A stretch of DNA of 64,000 nucleotides from Erinaceus europaeus (GCF_950295315.1 NC_080162.1:70430962-70494961), one strand, 5' to 3'; numbered from the stretch's first letter, positions 11,896 through 38,022 are shown. The notes: generated by a model from the letters alone, not told the origin. A program made the numbers and translations.

Positions 11896-12208
11896 TTTGT
11901 GCTGGGCGGCGGTACGCTGGTAGAGCACACACTTTACCAAGTGCAAGGACCTGGGTTCAAGCCTCTGCACCGCCCCGCCCCCCCCCACACACACACAAAG
12001 GGGAAAAGCGGTACTGCAAGCATCTGTCTTTCTCGTTCCTTGTTCCTTATCTCCCTCTTTCCTCTCAATGTCTCTACTAAAAAAAAAAAAAAAAAAAAAA
12101 AAAGAGGAGAGCAAGAGGAAGGAGGAGAAGAAAGGCTGAGCTGAGGATTCATAGTACCAGCACCGAGCCCCAGCAATAAGCCTGGTGGCAATTGAAAAAA
12201 AAAAAAAA
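11896..12208 (+). repeat. Long type B SINE
   Basis: Head 'GGGCGGCGGTACGCTGGTAG', B box GGGTTCAAGCC, CT-rich middle, A(23) run, then the extra 3' block ('AGTACCAGCACCGAGCCCCAG', 'CCTGGTGGC') and a final A run. Confidence 0.7.
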
Positions 12209-12707
12209 GCAACAAAAGATATCTCTGCTGCCCTTCAAAAAAAACAGACTCTCCCTCTTCCCCTCTTCCAGAAATCAACAGTAGCCACACCAGAAGGCAG
12301 AGCCAGGGCCCTGTGGTCAGATGACACTGGTTAATAATTAACATTTCTGAGCTTGGCGCCCAGTCACAGCTGGTGTCCCCTTCCATGGAACTCACCTTCA
12401 CTCCCTGTGGCCTTGTCATCCAATCATCCAGCTTCTGAGAAGTCCAGCAAAGCCCAGTGGGCAGACCTAGGCCCCAAGCCCAAGCTGAAGGAGTTGGAGC
12501 TGTGAGGGGCCCTCTCCCAGAGAGGCCTTGATGGCAGGACAAAAATCTCCACAAGCACATTGGGACAAAGGAAGACTCCTTCCAAGAAAACACCTGGGAG
12601 GCAGAATAAGATAACCGCTCACCCCAGCACCCCTCCCTCAAAAGGGGTGTGAGAAAAAAAACCATGAATACACACATGAGGTTGAGAAGATTGGAGAAGC
12701 TGAGAAG

Positions 12708-13023
12708 CACGGGAAGGGCAAGCCTCTTTTATTATCCCAAAATGCAAAGTATTAAAGGCACTTACAATAACAAGGTGGGAGGGCAAGGGGTCATGGGGAG
12801 GTCAGAGCACAAGAGGTAAATCAACGACCCCACCCTAGCCACGACCTGGCTTGGAAGAAAGAGCTACAGGGCCAGGTCTAGAGCCAGTCAGGGAATCTAA
12901 CTGTACAAACAGTAAAAACTCGTTCTACAGAGGATTTGGAGACAAGGAGCATAAGCAGCAAGGAGCAGGGCGTGCCGTCACGAGTTAGTGGTTCTTCAGG
13001 GAACACTGGACAGTAAGGAGGCC
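12708..13023 (-). other. SMOX: SMOX 3' UTR
   Basis: About 315 bases from the stop codon to the expected cleavage point. It is free of SINEs, unlike the sequence on its far side. Its end (minus strand ..TTTGCATTTTGGGATAATAAA..) looks conserved relative to what I recall of the human SMOX terminus. The exact cleavage base is inferred, 15-25 bases past the AATAAA. Confidence 0.8.
12728..12733 (-). terminator. SMOX polyadenylation signal AATAAA
   Basis: TTTATT on the plus strand is AATAAA on the transcript strand, about 290 bases past the stop codon. It is the first canonical hexamer downstream of the stop. Confidence 0.85.
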
Positions 13024-26925
<13,902 letters not shown>

Positions 26926-28190
26926 CTGGGGGGAGGGGGTCACGGTTAACTGCTCTGCTATCACTGCCCACCCACCCCAGGAAGGGATGCTCACAGCCCC
27001 CACCCTCATGAGGGACCAAAAGGCAAGGGGGACTCTCACCCCCTCCCAGACCTGGACCTAGACCTAGACCCCCACCCCAGGCAAGAAGGAGAGCTGAGAG
27101 CCCCTGAAATCTATCAGTGAGTCCCATCCCAAACCTGCTCAGCATTATCTCTTGCCCAAGGCTGACACAGAGATACCCAAGAAAGGGATGAGTGGTTTTG
27201 CAGATTCTGGACTAGCTTTGCTCCGTATGGCTGCAGTTACCTAGGGCACACTGTTCCCAGGATGCTCACAAAAACTCAGGAGCACTCACTGTAACCCAGG
27301 ACATTCACAGAGACCCCAGGGTGCTCACACAGATCCCAGGAAGCTCTCACTGACCCCTGACTTGCTCAGGTCCAAGAATGCCTGCACTAACTTCAGGATA
27401 TTCACACGGACCCCAGCATATGAGCACCAGACCACCTGCTCTCCCTCCCTTGCCTGACTGGCTCTTCCCTGACTCTCTTCCTCTCTCTGTTGCCCGTCAC
27501 TCTTGTCCCGTGGCTCTCTGCTAGTCTCCACAGCTTCAGTGAGGTAGCAATTTTGTGGGCAGGACATAGTCCTGCCCTCCACCCCAGAAAGTGCCACGAG
27601 GCTGGTACCAGATGAGCCTCTGCTATTCCTGGTGGGTCTCTGCCTGCTTTCCTCAGCCACCCAGCTCCTAAATCACCACAAAGCAGCAAGGAGCCCAGGA
27701 AACAGAGGCCTATGATGACCTGTGGCACCAGAGGCTAGACATCAAATTGACAGTTACACTAAGTCAGTTCATTCACAGATGCCAGGCTAGTGAGCTGATC
27801 TCTGGGAGGCCAAGAGGGTCCCTGAGTCTGGCCCCAGAATGGAGAGAGGCTACATTTCTATTTTCAGAGTGACCAATGGGATTTGAAGCCCTCTGTATGG
27901 CTGGGAGGACCAGGGGCTAACACCTCTGACCCTGTCCCAGCCCCTTCCCTCACACAAGATGTCTTTGCTGAGATTTCAGTGGCAGAAGTTGCAGGCTTCA
28001 ATAGTATCCATGACCTAACAGGGGAGTAAGTGTGGTTGGGAAAGGTGTCAGGCAGCAGAGGAGACATACAAAAACTGTCACCTGTACCCAACATGGCTGA
28101 GCATATCCCTTCCCATGACAAAGCAATCCCACCTCAGTGAATGCATCCCTGAGAAACTGGGCATCTTCTACCAAATAGACACACTAACGA
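26926..28190. other. SMOX intron 1, exon 2-proximal, repeat-poor
   Basis: No SINE or L1. Around 27230-27440 a roughly 30-35 b phrase recurs several times ('CCAGGATGCTCACA', 'CCAGGACATTCACA', 'CCCAGGGTGCTCACA', 'TCAGGATATTCACA'), an imperfect minisatellite. Confidence 0.5.
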
Positions 28191-28199
28191 ATATCCACA

Positions 28200-28418
28200 G
28201 CAGTGGCTCAGGAGATGGAACAGTGAATTGGACTCTCAAGGCCAGGTGCAGATGTTATAATGTGCAAGGATCTGAGTTTGAGCCCCTGGCTCCCACCTGC
28301 AGGGGAAAAGCTTTGCAAGAGGTGAAGCAGTGCTGCAGGTATCTCTCTATCTCTCTATGTCCACTTTCCCTCTCAATTTCTGTCTTTCTCTATCCAATAA
28401 ATAAATAAAGACAATTTA
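28200..28418 (+). repeat. Type B SINE
   Basis: 'GATGTTATAATGTGCAAGGATC', B box-like GAGTTTGAGCCCC, CT-rich centre, tail CCAATAAATAAATAAAG. Confidence 0.75.
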
Positions 28419-28639
28419 AAATTTTAAAAAGAACTTTGATTTAAAACAAAGTGCAATAAGTACCCACTGAGTTGAACATTTGAGTTTGTGCCTGTCGGTG
28501 TGTCTGTGTCTATCTCACTAACAATTATAATCTTTATTCTTGCCTCCCTATTAAAGATAACTAAGTAAAAGCTGCAAAGACCCTTCTTCACTCTAAAATG
28601 TGATTCCCACCAGAACAATTTCATCTAACACTCCCTTGG

Positions 28640-31090
28640 TACCACTGGTTTCATAAAAGGCTCAGAAGCTGGTCACTCCTGCACCCACCCACTCCGGCTG
28701 GCAGGGTACGTTACTCCTGACTCCAAACCCTGACCAACCCAGGTGGGATAAGGGGGAATTCACAAGATCAGTTCCTCGAAGGGTAGGAAGAGGGCGCCAG
28801 AGGCCCAGGGCCTCTCACAGTCAGTCTCACAGGGGTTTAGAGGCAGCATCTACCAGCTCAGGCCCCAGCCCACACTCCCTTCCAGGAGAGCCAGGGTCCA
28901 GTCTCCCCATTCTTTCTCCTGTCCTTTAAGCCCAATACCCAACCATCACTCCCCACTCCCCATGGACATAAGGTCTTTTTTCCTGGGGGTTACAGAGTAA
29001 ATCAGACCTTTCCTTCCCTCCCCCTCCACCTGTCTGCCCGCCTTCCCTCCCCCAGGCTCTCCTTCTGGGAGGCTAAATTTAGAGGTGAGGGTGTGGCTGT
29101 CTGCACCAAGGCCAGGGTGGTAAATGAAGGGTCCCGGTGGCTGTGAAACAACATGGGAACTTGAGTCAGGTTTGTAAAAATGTGCTTGGGATTTGCTTAT
29201 AATACTGATGCCACCACAACCCAGAAAACCCCAACAATCCTCCACCACCACCCCCACCAGCCCGCAAGGACAGTGGATGCTGCAGCCCCATGTCCTCTGG
29301 CTGTGATCAACAACCCTTTTTTGACAGTAAAGTTGTAGGGTCACTGCAGTGGTTCTCAAACCTTACTGGTCTGGTGAGAGACCCCTTCTCAAAAGCTCCT
29401 ACAGGTTAAGACCGGTATGAAATGGGCACATGCTGTCTCATCACAGATTTCTCCACCCACCCAGGCTCCCTGGGCACCACTTTGAAAAGCCTGGGCCCAG
29501 ACAGGCCCTGCCTTGGCAAGCAGTTCAGGGGGAAGAGTGCTAGGGGCTGGTAGGCTCTCAGCCAGCTACCTGGACTTCCTTCCTGGCTTCCCAGACTCGC
29601 TTCCTTCTCTCCAACGTGGCCAGCTTGTCCTCGCTACATTGTTATGACAGTCTAATAAGGCCTGTGGATGTCACAAGACTGTCTTCATTTTCACAAATGT
29701 ACAAGTGATTTGGAAAGTAACAGAGCCAGACTGTGAGCAGGCTTCCTGAGTGCATGGGGCGGGGGGGGAGATGCCATGGGGCAGTTGAATTTTAAAATGA
29801 GCACAGAACCCCAAGTTCACAACTTGGGGATGGGAGGGGTAGATCACGAACAGTTAGAGCTCCTGAACTCAGATGGATATTCACACACAGGGTGTCCAGG
29901 CAGGAAGGCCAGGTGAGGCCGGCAGCTAGCTGCTCCTCCCAGCTAATCTCAGTCCTGTCCCTCTGCAAGCCTTACTCCCAAGGGGACTGCAGAGAACGCC
30001 CCTAGGCCCAACACTGTTTATAGAGGGTAGACAGATATGGAACCTGCCCTGTGCGCCCCCACCCCCACCCCTTACTAACTCATGGAGCCCAATACCCTGG
30101 GGTCCAAACTGAAAGGGAGAGAAAAAGCCATGCAGAACACCTACTATGTGTCCCAACTACATGGTGACCTGGACTTTTGGGTGCTGCTATCTGGAGAGGC
30201 AGGGGGAGGAAGAAACTTGTTTTATGTTGGTTTGTGTCCTCTTTTCCTTTCAAATTCTTTCTTAATCTTCATGAGAAAAACTTCTTGCTGAGGAAGGAGA
30301 ATCACTTAGCACTTCTCAGTGCCTGCTTGTTCTGTCTTTCTCTCGGCTGACTTCGGGAAAGAAATAAATAACATCCGTTCCTTGATCTGTATGCACAGGA
30401 GAAACAGAACACCCTGTACTTTGCAAGCAGATAAAGGAGAGGGAAAAAAAGTGCTGGCTCAGCCAGCTGGGGGGTGCGGGAGGTGGGGGGAGGACAACAG
30501 ACATTTGCCTTCTTGCTCCTGCTTCCATGGCAAAATGGGGGTGGGAGTCTGGAGTCCCTGTGTCCCCAAGCAAACCACGCCTGGCAGCTTTAAGAAATCA
30601 AGCTGGACCCAGCATGAGGTCCCATGACCATCCAAAATGCCCCACTCTGCTGCTGCCCACCCCTGCCCCCACTTCTCTGGTCTCCCCCTCTGCCCAGAAC
30701 CAGCACAGTCCTCCTGGAACCTGCCCAAGAAGTCAAACTGGAAGGAGGGCAGTAAGGGAAGGAGAATGAAGGAAGTTAGAAAGAGCCTGCCCTGTGGCAG
30801 CTGACAGAAAGTAGATGAAGACCAGGAGGCCAGATCCAGGGAATGGGCACCTGCAGCCAAGAGTGTCTCCCTGTCCCTTCCCCACCCTCTTTTTCGAAAC
30901 ATCCTCACCAGTTTGATTCTGTCACCCTCACAAGTGAACCCTCAAGAACTGCCATCTAGTTGTCAAATAATAAGCCGTGTTTTCAGAAGTCCTGGCCTTC
31001 AACATCTAACCCAGCTGAACCCCTCTTGGAAATACCAGGAACTGAGGACTCCATGCATCTCTTATGAGCCCCACCCCCCACCCAAGGCAG
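28640..31090. other. SMOX intron 1, 2.4 kb free of young repeats
   Basis: No SINE, L1 or microsatellite, apart from an old MIR fragment in reverse near 29640-29755 and a G(10) run at 29760. An AGAGGGCGCC core at 28789 resembles part of a CTCF site. It is an obvious place to look for an intronic enhancer; none is proven by sequence. Confidence 0.45.
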
Positions 31091-31092
31091 TT

Positions 31093-31430
31093 AAAACTGC
31101 AACAGTGCCAGCGGTAGCACAGCGGGTTAAGCGGGTTAAGCGTAGGTGGTGCAAAGCACAAGGACTGGAGTAAGGATCCCGGTTCGAGTCCCTGGCTCCC
31201 CACATGCAAGGGAATCGCTTCACAGGCGGTGAAGTAGGTCTGCAGGTGTGTCTGTCTTTCTCTTCCCCTTTCTGTCTTCCCCTCCTCTCTCCATTTCTCT
31301 CTATCCTACCCAACAATGACATCAATAACAACAACAATAACTACAGCAATAAAACAAGGGCAACAAAAGGGAATAAATAAATATTAAAAAAAAAAAGAAA
31401 ACAAACAAAAAAAAAACTGCAACAGTGCCA
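31093..31430 (+). repeat. Type A SINE with 18-bp target duplication
   Basis: AAAACTGCAACAGTGCCA is repeated perfectly at 31093-31110 and 31413-31430. The SINE head contains GCGGGTTAA twice in tandem, an internal duplication absent from the other copies. A-rich tail. Confidence 0.92.
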
Positions 31431-31629
31431 AGCAGCCCAAAGGCTGAAGAGGTACTCAGTGGAAGACCCTCCCTTATGCATCTGGGTAAAGCTTATTAAC
31501 CCTACATTCTAAAAAACTGACTCCCTCCCACCCCCCACAGTTCTACCAGGCCTGCCTCCTCCAAAGAACTACAGTCTGAGAGAATTTGTAGACCTTCCTC
31601 AAGTCCCACTACCTTTTTTATTTATTTTT

Positions 31630-31975
31630 TATTTATAAAAAGGAAATATTGACTAAACCACAGGATAAGAGGGGTACAACTTCACACAATTCCCACCACC
31701 AGAACTCCATATCTCATCCCCTCCCCTGATAGCTTTCCTATTCTTTAACCCTCTGGGAGTATGGACCCAAGGTCATTGTGGGATGCAGAAGGTGGAAGGT
31801 CTGGCTTCTATAATTGCTTCCCCACTGAACATGGGTGTTGACAGGTCAATCCATACTCCCAGCCTGTCTCTCTCTTTCCCTAGTGGGGCAGGGCTCTAGG
31901 GAAGCAGAGCTCCAGGACACATTGGTGGGGTTGTCTGTCCAGGGAAGTCTGGTCGGCATCATGCTAGCATAAAAA
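31630..31975 (-). repeat. Family F retroposon, unbroken reference copy
   Basis: Reverse copy, about 340 b: 'TTTATAAAAAGGAAATATTG', 'GGATAAGAGGGGTACAAC', 'CACCACCAGAACTCCATATC', 'TCTGGGAGTATGGACCCAAG', 'CAGGTCAATCCATACTCCC', 'CCAGGGAAGTCTGGTCGGC'. Confidence 0.75.
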
Positions 31976-32024
31976 CAAGCATGGTCAAAACTTGGCCTTA
32001 AGAGTGAGAGTAAAATCCAGTACC

Positions 32025-32211
32025 AATGGTGTATTGCACCAAAGTAAAGGACTCTTGGGGGTGAGGGGGCTTTCAAGTCCTTTTACATGATGGTAGAGGA
32101 GAACCTAGGCTGAGGGTGAGAGTGTTTTGTAAAAAAAAAAAAACTGACAAATTTTACACATGTACCAATAACTGTATTTACTGTAAACTATTAATCCCCC
32201 CCCAATTAAAA
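32025..32211 (+). mobile_element. Short 5'-truncated L1 tail with 13-bp target duplication
   Basis: L1 3' UTR ('GCACCAAAGTAAAGGACTC', 'AACTGTATTTACTGTAAACT', ATTAATCC) and A-rich end. AAAATCCAGTACC flanks it at 32012-32024 and 32212-32224. The surrounding text (ACCTACTGTGCACCAGACA) is an old reverse L2 3' end. Confidence 0.85.
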
Positions 32212-32404
32212 AAAATCCAGTACCTACTGTGCACCAGACATGGGGAAGGCCACAGCACACAGACCCTTGGCCACCTGGAACTAGCTGATATCTAAATTAA
32301 TTCTCATTCACATGCACATACTCACATACCCCACTTTAAACAAAGGCTTGGTCACCCAACCCAGTGACCTACCTGAAGGCCTATGAGAAATGCCCTCTGT
32401 CCAA

Positions 32405-32575
32405 GGCAGCGGGATCACTCACCTAGTCATGTGCTTGACCCAGTTTGAGTCCAGCCTCCATGGCACTGGGGGAAGCTTAGGTGCTGTGGTATCTTTCCCT
32501 CTCTGTCTCTATCTTTTTTTATCTGAAAAACTTGGCATGAAGCAGGGAAGAACCAGTGATATCAAAAAATAAATA
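32405..32575 (+). repeat. Type E short SINE
   Basis: 'ATCACTCACCTAGTCATGTGC', 'GAGTCCAGCCTCCATGGCAC', 'GTGGTATCTTTCCCTCTCTG', ending AAAAAATAAATAAATAG. Confidence 0.65.
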
Positions 32576-33287
32576 AATAGATGGGGGAGAGAGAGAGAGA
32601 TAGACTCCCATCTCAGATTTAAAAAGAAGGTAGTCCTGTGTTCTCATAGCATACACAACTGCTGTGAAGATGCTGTGGGTCTTGCAATTGTGTGACTGCA
32701 TATGTGAGATGCTGTGGTCCAGAAGTCGTGTGACTATACAGTTGTGTGGTGACCAAGTCAATATTCAGGCCTGCCTATCCCATGATGTTTCGTGAAGCTA
32801 CAGACATCCTAGTAATGTGAGTATCTTACACACTCTGCTCTGCTCTGCAGCCATCACCATACATCAACCCTGTCCCCAAGCATGGGCTTCTTTCTCTCCA
32901 GGAATCCCCATTGCCTATGACTGAGCAGGGCTGAGGTCCAAGGCGAGACCTGTGTTTCCTTCCCATGGCAAGTGCTACGGAGAGCTAGGAGTCAACCACA
33001 GGGGAGGGTGCCCAGTGCAGGGTGCTCCTTCCTCCATGCTCACCCGGCAATGTCCAGGTCACTCCCTACCTACAGTGGCCTCTACAACAAAGCAATGCCA
33101 CAAGACACCAGCTTCTGAGATGGTCCACACCCTCCCAAAGTGACTCCTTACAGGGAGGGTGAGGAGAGGGTACAGGGACTCTGGTGGTGACACCATGAGT
33201 TGTGCATACACATATATAGGTGTGAAGATATACCCCTGAAATGCTATAATTCTTTAAACTGATGTCAAGTTGCTAATAACAAATAAA

Positions 33288-33289
<2 letters not shown>

Positions 33290-33343
<54 letters not shown>
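33290..33343. repeat. (CA)27 microsatellite
   Basis: About 54 uninterrupted bases of CA, preceded by AACAAATAAAT. Confidence 0.95.
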
Positions 33344-33345
<2 letters not shown>

Positions 33346-33884
33346 CAGAGTGACCCCTCACAAAGTCTCTGCTTGCCCTCTGAATACAGGCTTTCTCCCA
33401 AATACATCCATCTCCCTGTCCTTTCCTCCATGTCACCCAGGAAGAATGAATCACCCCAGAAGGAAAAATAATTGCCTAGGCAGGTAGGTTGTCTGGCCCT
33501 CCTCACCTATGTACTCAGGGGGCAGACCCCACAATAGACCACTCCAGAGTGGACCCACCCTTTTGAGCCAGTGACTTTCTGCCTTTCTCTGAGCCCCATG
33601 TTTACTCCTGTCCAGGACTCAGGGGGCCCCCTCACCTACCCAACCAGCCTTGGGATTTTACTATTCTCTCCTCCCATCATGCCCAAGAGCAATAACCCTA
33701 CCTCAGTTTCCCTGAAGGGATCAAGCTCTGCCGTGGGCTTCTAACTAGAAGAGAGGAAGGGAAAGGGAAGCTGGGGGCTGACTTAGGAGACTCAGGACTG
33801 CTTGGCAGATCCGAGGAAGAATTTGGATTTTCAAGCTGCCACCCCCCCCCCCACAATGTGATTATTCTTCAAATGTAAAAAACA

Positions 33885-33976
33885 TTAATTAAAATAAAAA
33901 GGAGGAGGAAGAAAAGGAGAAAGTAAGGAAAGACAGAGGGAATGGGAAGAAGGAGGAAGAAAGAAAGGAAGGAGGA

Positions 33977-34012
<36 letters not shown>

Positions 34013-34028
34013 CAGTGTGGGGGGGGGG
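33885..34028. repeat. Purine tract with (GAAA)n and G run
   Basis: Almost pure A/G for about 130 bases: GGAGGAAGAAA, then (GAAA) about 10 times, GACAGTGT and G(9). Able in principle to form triplex DNA. Confidence 0.9.
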
Positions 34029-34934
34029 CAGAAATTCCAGACCAGCTGCTTTGCACAGTGGCCTAGACAAAGGGGCTCTGTGTCTGGGGAAGAAGCTCCT
34101 CCCACCCTTCAACCCCAGGGAAGGGCTGAACCCCAACTCCTCCCAGCCAGACCCTCCCCAGTCCCCCTGACTGAGGCCTAAGCAGCCAGGAAGTGAAAAA
34201 GGCAGGATTTCTGAGCCAAGTCTGCAAACCTCAGGAGGGTGTCAGAAGACAGGACCCTGAAGACCTAGGGGAGAAGACAGAGCTAAGCTCCACTTGATGC
34301 CTGAGGGCCTCCTTTAGTCTCTAGGTCTCCCTGTCTGCAAAGAGGGGGCAGGGCAGCTGCCCACCAGGATTGCTGGGAGGATGAAATTATGTGGCACAGG
34401 TAAAACATGTGACCTCTACCAGGGCCACCTCACAGACGGAAGGAAAGTCCCCCAGAGACTAGTTCAGAGTAGCAACCACTTTTCACAGGGCCTATTTCTA
34501 TTACAGAAAAGCCCCAGTCTTCACCTGAACTCAGACCCCACCCTCAGTCTAGGCCCCAGCTCTCTCTGGTGGCAGATTGGACCTTGACCCTGATACCACT
34601 CAGACAGCCCCACAGCCCGCATCTGACCACCCTACAAGCCTGACTCAGTCTGACCATGCTACCTAGTTGGGGCAGGGGAGGTTACTCATAACATCAAAGA
34701 CAACAGCTGTCAGGCACCCCCAAGCTCATCATAGGGGCAAGCCAGAGGGCCTCATACTGTAGAGCTCCCAAAGCAGTGTACTCTGGCCTCACAGGCCAGT
34801 GTGGGGACAGGGCTGTTCAGGGCCTACCTTCCTTCCTGGCACCTAGACTACTCTCCCAGCAGTGTCCTTGTGACTCACATCCCCCTTCTGTAACTACAAG
34901 TGTAAAGTCCCTAAAAGCACAACTTAAAAATGTT

Positions 34935-35090
34935 TCTTAATGATCTATCTATTCATTTGTTAGTGATAAGAGACACACACACAGAGAGAGAGAACCATCA
35001 CTCTGGCATATGCAGTGCTGGGGATCAAACTCAGGACCTCATGCTTGTATGTAAGGTAATCTACCTGCTGCACCATCTCCCAGGCCGCTT
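34935..35090 (-). repeat. Type D short SINE
   Basis: Reverse copy: TTCATTTGTTAGTGAT, 'CAGTGCTGGGGATCAAACTC', 'TGCACCATCTCCCAGGCC'. Confidence 0.65.
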
Positions 35091-35164
35091 GAAATGTTTT
35101 ATAAGCCTTTTCAGAAGTGTGTGTGTATGCATTTGTGTGTGTGGGGGGGGCTGAATTGCATGGG

Positions 35165-35400
35165 GAGAGGTGGCACTAGACTAGCATAAGGACCAGTGTA
35201 AGGATCCTGGTTCGAGCCCCTGGCTCTCCACCTGTAGGGAAGTCACTTCACAGACAGTGAAGAAGGTCTGCAGGTGTCTACCTTTCTCTCCTCCTCTCAC
35301 CATTTCTCTCTGTACTATCCAACAACGATGAAATCAACAACAATAATAACTACAACAATAATAAAAACAAGGGCAGCAAAAAGGAAATAATTTTTAAAAA
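35165..35400 (+). repeat. Type A SINE, head degenerate
   Basis: 'AAGGATCCTGGTTCGAGCCCC', 'AGGTCTGCAGGTGTCTACC', ACAATAATAACTACAAC tail. The first about 30 bases of the head are lost or altered. Confidence 0.8.
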
Positions 35401-35849
35401 AGAAATCAAAAGCCAGAATCAGAGCCAAGAACATGGGCCACAGAGACACCAGGGCAGAAAAGGCCAGTCCTGCAAAGCTGAGTGCTGTGCACCATCTCCA
35501 GCCCCTCCACACTCTGCAAGGTGGATACAGCTAAGTTGATTGTTCCATTTCCCTGGCTTCCAGCCGCCAACAGGGACAGACCCTGAAGACTCAAGAGGCC
35601 TAGCTGGGGAGAAAGACAGGCAGAGAGTTTGGAAAGAAACCAGAGAAAGGGCAGGGTCTTTTCAATGGGCACAGAGCTCAGCTGGTAGCCCTGCTGAGTG
35701 TGGAGCCAGAGCGAAACACAGAGATGAGGCTACAGCCTCACCTCAAACTCTACCCTAGAGATTCCACCCTCAGCAAAAATAAATAAGGAGACCACACTCA
35801 GACTAGATCAGACAATGAGAGGGTCAGGGTCACTTCTAAATATCTCCCA

Positions 35850-36300
35850 GGAGGCCTGGGAAGACAGCAGAATGGTTATGCAAAAGGACTTTCATGCCTG
35901 AAGCTCTGAAGTCCCAGGTTCAATCCCCAGCACCACCATAAGTCAGAGATGAGCAGTGCTCTGATAAAAAGAGATAAAGAAATAAAAATTTTGGAAGTCG
36001 GGTGGTAGCACATCGGGTTAAGCACACGTGGCACAAAGCGTAAGGACAAGCTTAAGGATCCTGGTTCGAGCCCCTGGCTCGCCCCCACCACCTGCAGGGC
36101 AGTTGCTTCACAGACAGTGAAGCAGGTCTGCAAGTGTCTTTCTCTCCCCCTCTGTCTTCCCCTCCTCTCTCCATTTCTCTCTGTCCTATCCAAAAATGAC
36201 AACATTAACAACAATAATAATTACAAAAACAACAAGGGCAACAAAAAGGAAATAAATAAATAATTTTTTTAAATCTTAAAAAAAAAAGAAAGAAAAATTT
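35850..36300 (+). repeat. Head-to-tail SINE pair: type C then type A
   Basis: A type C copy (35850-35990, 'CAGCAGAATGGTTATGC') ends in AATAAAAATTTT and at once a type A SINE begins (GGAAGTCGGGTGGTAGC). AAAATTTT recurs at 36293-36300 after the type A tail, fitting insertion of A into the C tail. Confidence 0.8.
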
Positions 36301-36631
36301 TAAAGAAAGAAACTCCAGGTCAAACTCCAGGTCAGCCCCACAAGCTCAGCTGTCATCCCCAAGCAAAGCTCCTCGTACACTGTGTCCCATTTGTCTACAG
36401 AGATATCCTCTGCCCAATAAGTAGTCACCTCTCCACAAGCAGGACCCACAGTTGTCCCTTCAGATCCAAATCTTTTAGGGGCAGATAAACCCCATGTCCC
36501 TGAGCCCAGGGAGAGGTCAGATGTCTGAATGAAGATCATGCTGCTCTGGGATGCTCCTCGAGAGAGTTAAATCACACAGAGAGCGCCTCTTCCCCCTAAT
36601 GAACAAAAGTGGCCATGGAAAAGTACATTAA

Positions 36632-37060
36632 AGGTAGGGATAGGTAGCATAATGGTTATGCAAAGAGACTGTCAAGCCTGAGGCTCCGAAGTCCCAGGTT
36701 CAATTCCATGCATCACCATATGCCAGAGCTGAGCAGTGCTCTGTTAAAATAAATAAATAAATAGGGAGTCGGGCGGTAGCACAATGGGTCAAGCGCATGT
36801 GGTGCAAAGCACAAGGACTGGCGTAAGGATCCCGGTTCGAGCCTCTGGCTCCCCATCTATAAGGGAGTCACTTCACGGGTGGTGAAGCAGGTGTCTAACT
36901 TTCTCTCCCCCTCTTTGTCTCCCCTCCTCTACCCATTTCTCTCTGTCCTATCCAATGATGGCAACAACAATAATAACTACAACAATGGGGAAAAAAATAA
37001 GAACAACAAAAGAGAAAATAAATATAAATAAATAAACAAATAAATAAATAAAATATCCAT
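36632..37060 (+). repeat. Head-to-tail SINE pair: type C then type A
   Basis: A type C copy (GATAGGTAGCATAATGGTTA) ends in (AAAT)n at 36760, directly followed by GGGAGTCGGGCGGTAGCAC of type A, which ends in a long (AAAT)n. A bit of old MIR (CTCAGTTTCCACATCTGTAA) follows at 37067. Confidence 0.8.
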
Positions 37061-37462
37061 TAGTACTCAGCCTCAGTTTCCACATCTGTAAGTGGGAGTG
37101 TCCACCCTCGTGCCAAGGAAGGCTAGTCTAACCTCATCCCCCTAATCCAGCTTCCCATGTCCCTGTCAAAGGCCAAATGGCACAGGTTTCATGGCAGCAC
37201 CCTTAGTAATCCATAGGTGGAGACCCCCAAGGTCTAAAGTCCCTCCTTCTGACCAGGACCTCACACCCCAACTCTGAATCCCATTCCAGGAAGTTGTCAG
37301 CCACAGTAAAGACCACAAAGTTGGACACTGCCCAGTGCCCTTGGTGACAGCAGAGCCAGGCATGAGCAAGGGAGGATGGATGGGAGGCAATGCTCACAGT
37401 CATTCACTCCACTGAAAGGAAGGTCTCTAAAAGGGCAAATATACAGAAAGAAAAATAGCCTT

Positions 37463-37780
37463 AAGACTAAGAATCAGGGAGTTGGGTGGTAGCGCAGCTG
37501 GTTAAGCGCACATGGTGCAAAGTGCAAGAACCGATGTGAGGATCCCAGTTGGAGCCTCCAGCTCCCCACCTTCAGGGGAGTTGCTTCACAAGCAGTAAAA
37601 CAGGTCTCCTCCCTCTCTGTCTTCCCCTCCTCTCCCCATTTCTCTCTGTCCTATCCAAAATCGATGACATCAACAATAATAACTACAACAACAATAAAAA
37701 ACAAGGGCAACAAAAAGGAAATAAATAATAAATATTTTTAAAATCTTAAAAAAAAAAAAAAATAAAAGACTAAGAATCAG
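37463..37780 (+). repeat. Type A SINE with 15-bp target duplication
   Basis: AAGACTAAGAATCAG at 37463-37477 and 37766-37780, perfect. The SINE has a short internal deletion in the 'GCAGGTGTCTATC' part. Confidence 0.92.
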
Positions 37781-37877
37781 CCCTGTCTTGAGGTACCAGG
37801 TCCCCATGATCCTTGGGGAACCCCAGGGAGAAACAAACCACTTTTTTCTCTCTCGCATTCTTCCCCTCACACGCGTG

Positions 37878-37881
37878 GGCG

Positions 37882-37913
<32 letters not shown>

Positions 37914-37982
37914 CTCATTCTCTCTCTGTCTCATTCTCTATCACACACACACACTCTCATTCTCTCTCTGTCTCATTCTCTC

Positions 37983-38021
<39 letters not shown>
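37878..38021. repeat. Compound (CA)n/(CTCTCTGTCTCATT)n tract
   Basis: Three CA runs alternate with CTCTCTGTCTCATTCTC phrases, so the compound unit itself is tandemly repeated. Confidence 0.9.

Positions 38022-38022
<1 letters not shown>

Noticed and set aside
11934..12710. 258-codon open frame on the minus strand just past the SMOX 3' end
   Set aside because: It runs through a SINE, an A/T homopolymer and repeat text; the translation is low complexity and matches no family.
37878..38021. Alternating repeats and spacers resembling an array
   Set aside because: Units are CA and CT microsatellite phrases without conserved repeats around unique spacers; not a CRISPR array.
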